NCBI GenBank assembly: GCA_028671895.1 | Contig: JAPMAC010000207.1 | Span: 5,146,001 to 5,210,000, forward strand | Length of the DNA: 64,000 bases | Source: Oenanthe sinensis | Taxonomy: Eukaryota > Streptophyta > Magnoliopsida > Apiales > Apiaceae | Direction of reading: 5' to 3' | Shown here: piece by piece, positions 62,032-64,000 of the stretch | Layout: each line of letters starts with the position of its first letter | How positions within the stretch are numbered: position 1 is the stretch's first letter | Made by a program: the position numbers and the translations under genes | The notes under the pieces: model-generated | What the model saw: only the letters and a program-made list of their open reading frames with translations | Told to the model about the DNA's origin: nothing | The model's database searches: none

Positions 62032-63582
62032 TGTTAGTGTAGGTGCCCTAGAGGCAATACAATGTTTCTTTTTAATAGACCTTTATGTCATTTGATTATT
62101 CAATAAATGTATTTATTATGACTTTAATTACTGCGATATATTTGTTAGCATAATAAATGTCCTTAGAATCATGATACACATTGTATAGTTTAAGTACATG
62201 ACTTGAACTTGAGATTATATAATATATCGTATTCTTAAAGGTCCCTAGTCGAGTATTATTATTATAGGACAATAATAATACATAAATAGACTAGTATGTT
62301 GTTTGACTGATAACCACATCTCATTGGTTATAAGTATGGGGATACTAAAGTCAATACATAGGTACATGTAGGAGTACATGATACTGGACAGACCCACAGT
62401 GAGATTCTTCATGTTTAATAAAGTCATAAGAATGACTCACAGTGATAATGGTGTAATGATCATTTGACTTGAGATCATTATATTTCTATACGAGGATTAA
62501 TATACTTTGACTACATTAAAAGTTACCTTTGACCGGGTGATGATAAAAGTGGACATCGGGTATATCATGAATCGTATGAGAAATATGAATGATAGATAAA
62601 TGATTTAACCCTCCTATAATTAGGAGAGATATTATTGGTCTCTTGATTGAGTGAGACTATAAAATGCATGGCCGTGCTCAAATAATGATTTATTTTTCAT
62701 AGTCTACTCATGGATCAAGTAAACTCGGATTAAATGTTGTAGAGAATGACTAAATACATGCCTCGAGTTTAATCTATAATATATATGGTTAAAGAGATTA
62801 TATTACACGGAAACATTAATCACGAAAGGTTTTATCGAATCACGATTTAATTATTGTTTAATTGGGTAGCAATGATGTATTACTAGATACCGCTCATTGT
62901 TTATAATTTTATTGGAGAATAAAATTATTGCTAATTAAATAATAGCTTATAGGGTCACACACATAGAGCACTTAGAGGAATAGTTAATTTAAATTATAGA
63001 TTTAAATTAATTGATGATTATTTGAATTTTATTATATTAATTAAGTGGGACTTAATTAATTGAAATAATATAAATTCGAATTTGAAGAGGATTTCTGCCC
63101 AAAATAATAAAGTATGACTTAGTTATTAATTAAATAATAGAAACACATTTTATTATTTAATCCTATACCTACATGGGTTAGGTTTTTGCTGAATAGGCCC
63201 GTTAACCAGTCATTATAAATAGATAATGATAGGTTAAATGGCCATTACGTTTTTCAGAAACAAAACCCTAGAGGCAGCAGCAAGGCAGCAAGAAGGCAGA
63301 AATCGAATTGTCAAGAGGAAGCTAGTACGTCCATTCCGCAATGAAGATCGTGAGACGTTCTTGAAGGTGCTCGTGTGGATACCATAGAGGTGTTTTTCGA
63401 GAGGAAGACACAAGTCGTGAAAGCTAGGATCTCCGTTGAGTTCGTGAAAGTCAAGACCAGAAAAGGTAGAATTTTGTTCCACCATAATCTGTCCAATCTT
63501 ATACATGGATCCTGCGTTAGGGTTCCGAAAATTTTGTTATATTTACGTTAATCCGCTGCATTTTATGCCTCGGAACCCAACA
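62032..63582 (+). mobile_element. Solo LTR of element E (copy E2), 1,551 bp
   Basis: It runs TGTTAGTGTAGG to CCCAACA and is flanked by a perfect 5-bp duplication TATTC (62027-62031 and 63583-63587). No primer-binding site follows, so it is a solo LTR left by recombination between two LTRs. It is the reverse-complement counterpart of 817-2374. Confidence 0.93.
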
Positions 63583-64000
63583 TATTCAAATATTCATTGA
63601 TACATCAATTGATCAATGGATAACCTATCCATTGATGAATAAACAAAGAATGTTCGACTGATAAGGTTCACAACAATTATCAGTTGATCAATGTTTCCCA
63701 AAATAGTTTAAGACAAATGGAATGGAATCTTTGCAGGAGTCTGAATTAATGGAAGTCAATCTTGTCAGGATTGTAAAGAATTTCAAAGGAACACGGTCTT
63801 CAAGGAGAAGAACAAGACAAAGATTTTCCAGAACAAGGCAAAAACCCAGGAAGACTGTGAAAGAATCTATATTCTATTTTAGTGCAAACATTGTAAAACA
63901 TATTTTGTACCTTTATCAGTTGATAGAAAATAGAATTATGAAATGAACTGCAATATATAGTTTAGCAGTTCATTATAGCAATAAATAGAAGTTGAACAAC
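63583..64000 (+). mobile_element. LTR of family G, right part, runs off the window
   Basis: Family G motifs continue after the inserted LTR (attgatcaatgg, ctatccattgatg, atcagttgatc). The 74-codon basic frame at 63722-63946 lies in this LTR and is not regarded as a gene. Confidence 0.55.

Noticed and set aside
63722..63946. 74-codon Arg/Lys-rich frame
   Set aside because: It lies inside the family G LTR and has no recognisable domain; basic composition comes from an AG-rich stretch.

Overview
This window looks like nuclear DNA of a eudicot plant, probably an asterid (low confidence on the clade). It is AT-rich and packed with nested, decayed LTR retrotransposons. Only two host-type loci are visible: a damaged ATL-type RING-H2 E3 ligase gene (42757-43810) and a small intact gene for a secreted CEP/PIP-like signalling peptide (46151-46420). 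Nothing bacterial, organellar or CRISPR-like was seen. Family letters A-G below are local labels only.

Layout. 1-2374: minus-strand LTR element E (leader with a GC-rich minisatellite, primer-binding site, LTR), inserted in an LTR of family F (2375-2653). 2654-5200: low-information DNA with a possible gypsy LTR start. 5225-9677: minus-strand Ty1/copia element A (RT/RNase H, then a downstream additional ORF). 9678-10542: a copia LTR terminus on the minus strand. 10543-28704: an almost identical direct tandem duplication of 9.09 and 9.07 kb containing copia element B (LTR end, PBS, gag-pol, hairpin array, additional ORF); the additional ORF ends at 29572. 31514-37348: a Ty3/gypsy element of Tat type with two RNase H domains and a gutted gag. 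37600-39262: a minus-strand copia gag fragment (D) abutting a truncated E LTR. 39263-41685: gypsy LTR-like DNA. 42757-48000: host-gene island with a precise 1.4 kb hAT insertion. 48482-60548: 5'-truncated copia element C with a solo F LTR nested in its RT. 61543-64000: an LTR of family G split by a solo E LTR with a perfect target-site duplication.

How the parts relate. Copia elements A, B and C share one architecture: gag-pol, a spacer, then a long additional ORF with a common N-terminal signature (TN-Y/F-L, KEW-x-x-x-F, RF-x4-LN) and a charged or coiled-coil tail. Each family also carries its own short motif many times in the spacer, and in B and C again in or beside the LTR. This suggests a shared regulatory logic in which the spacer copies LTR-type control elements just ahead of the additional ORF. 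All element coding regions carry stops and frameshifts, so none looks autonomous; the hAT-derived 267-residue ORF is the only uninterrupted transposon frame.

The 9-kb tandem duplication has breakpoints inside the element and 2-bp junction microhomology, so it is not a retrotransposition product. It is either a real DNA-level duplication or an assembly artefact, and this should be settled before B1 and B2 are counted as two loci.
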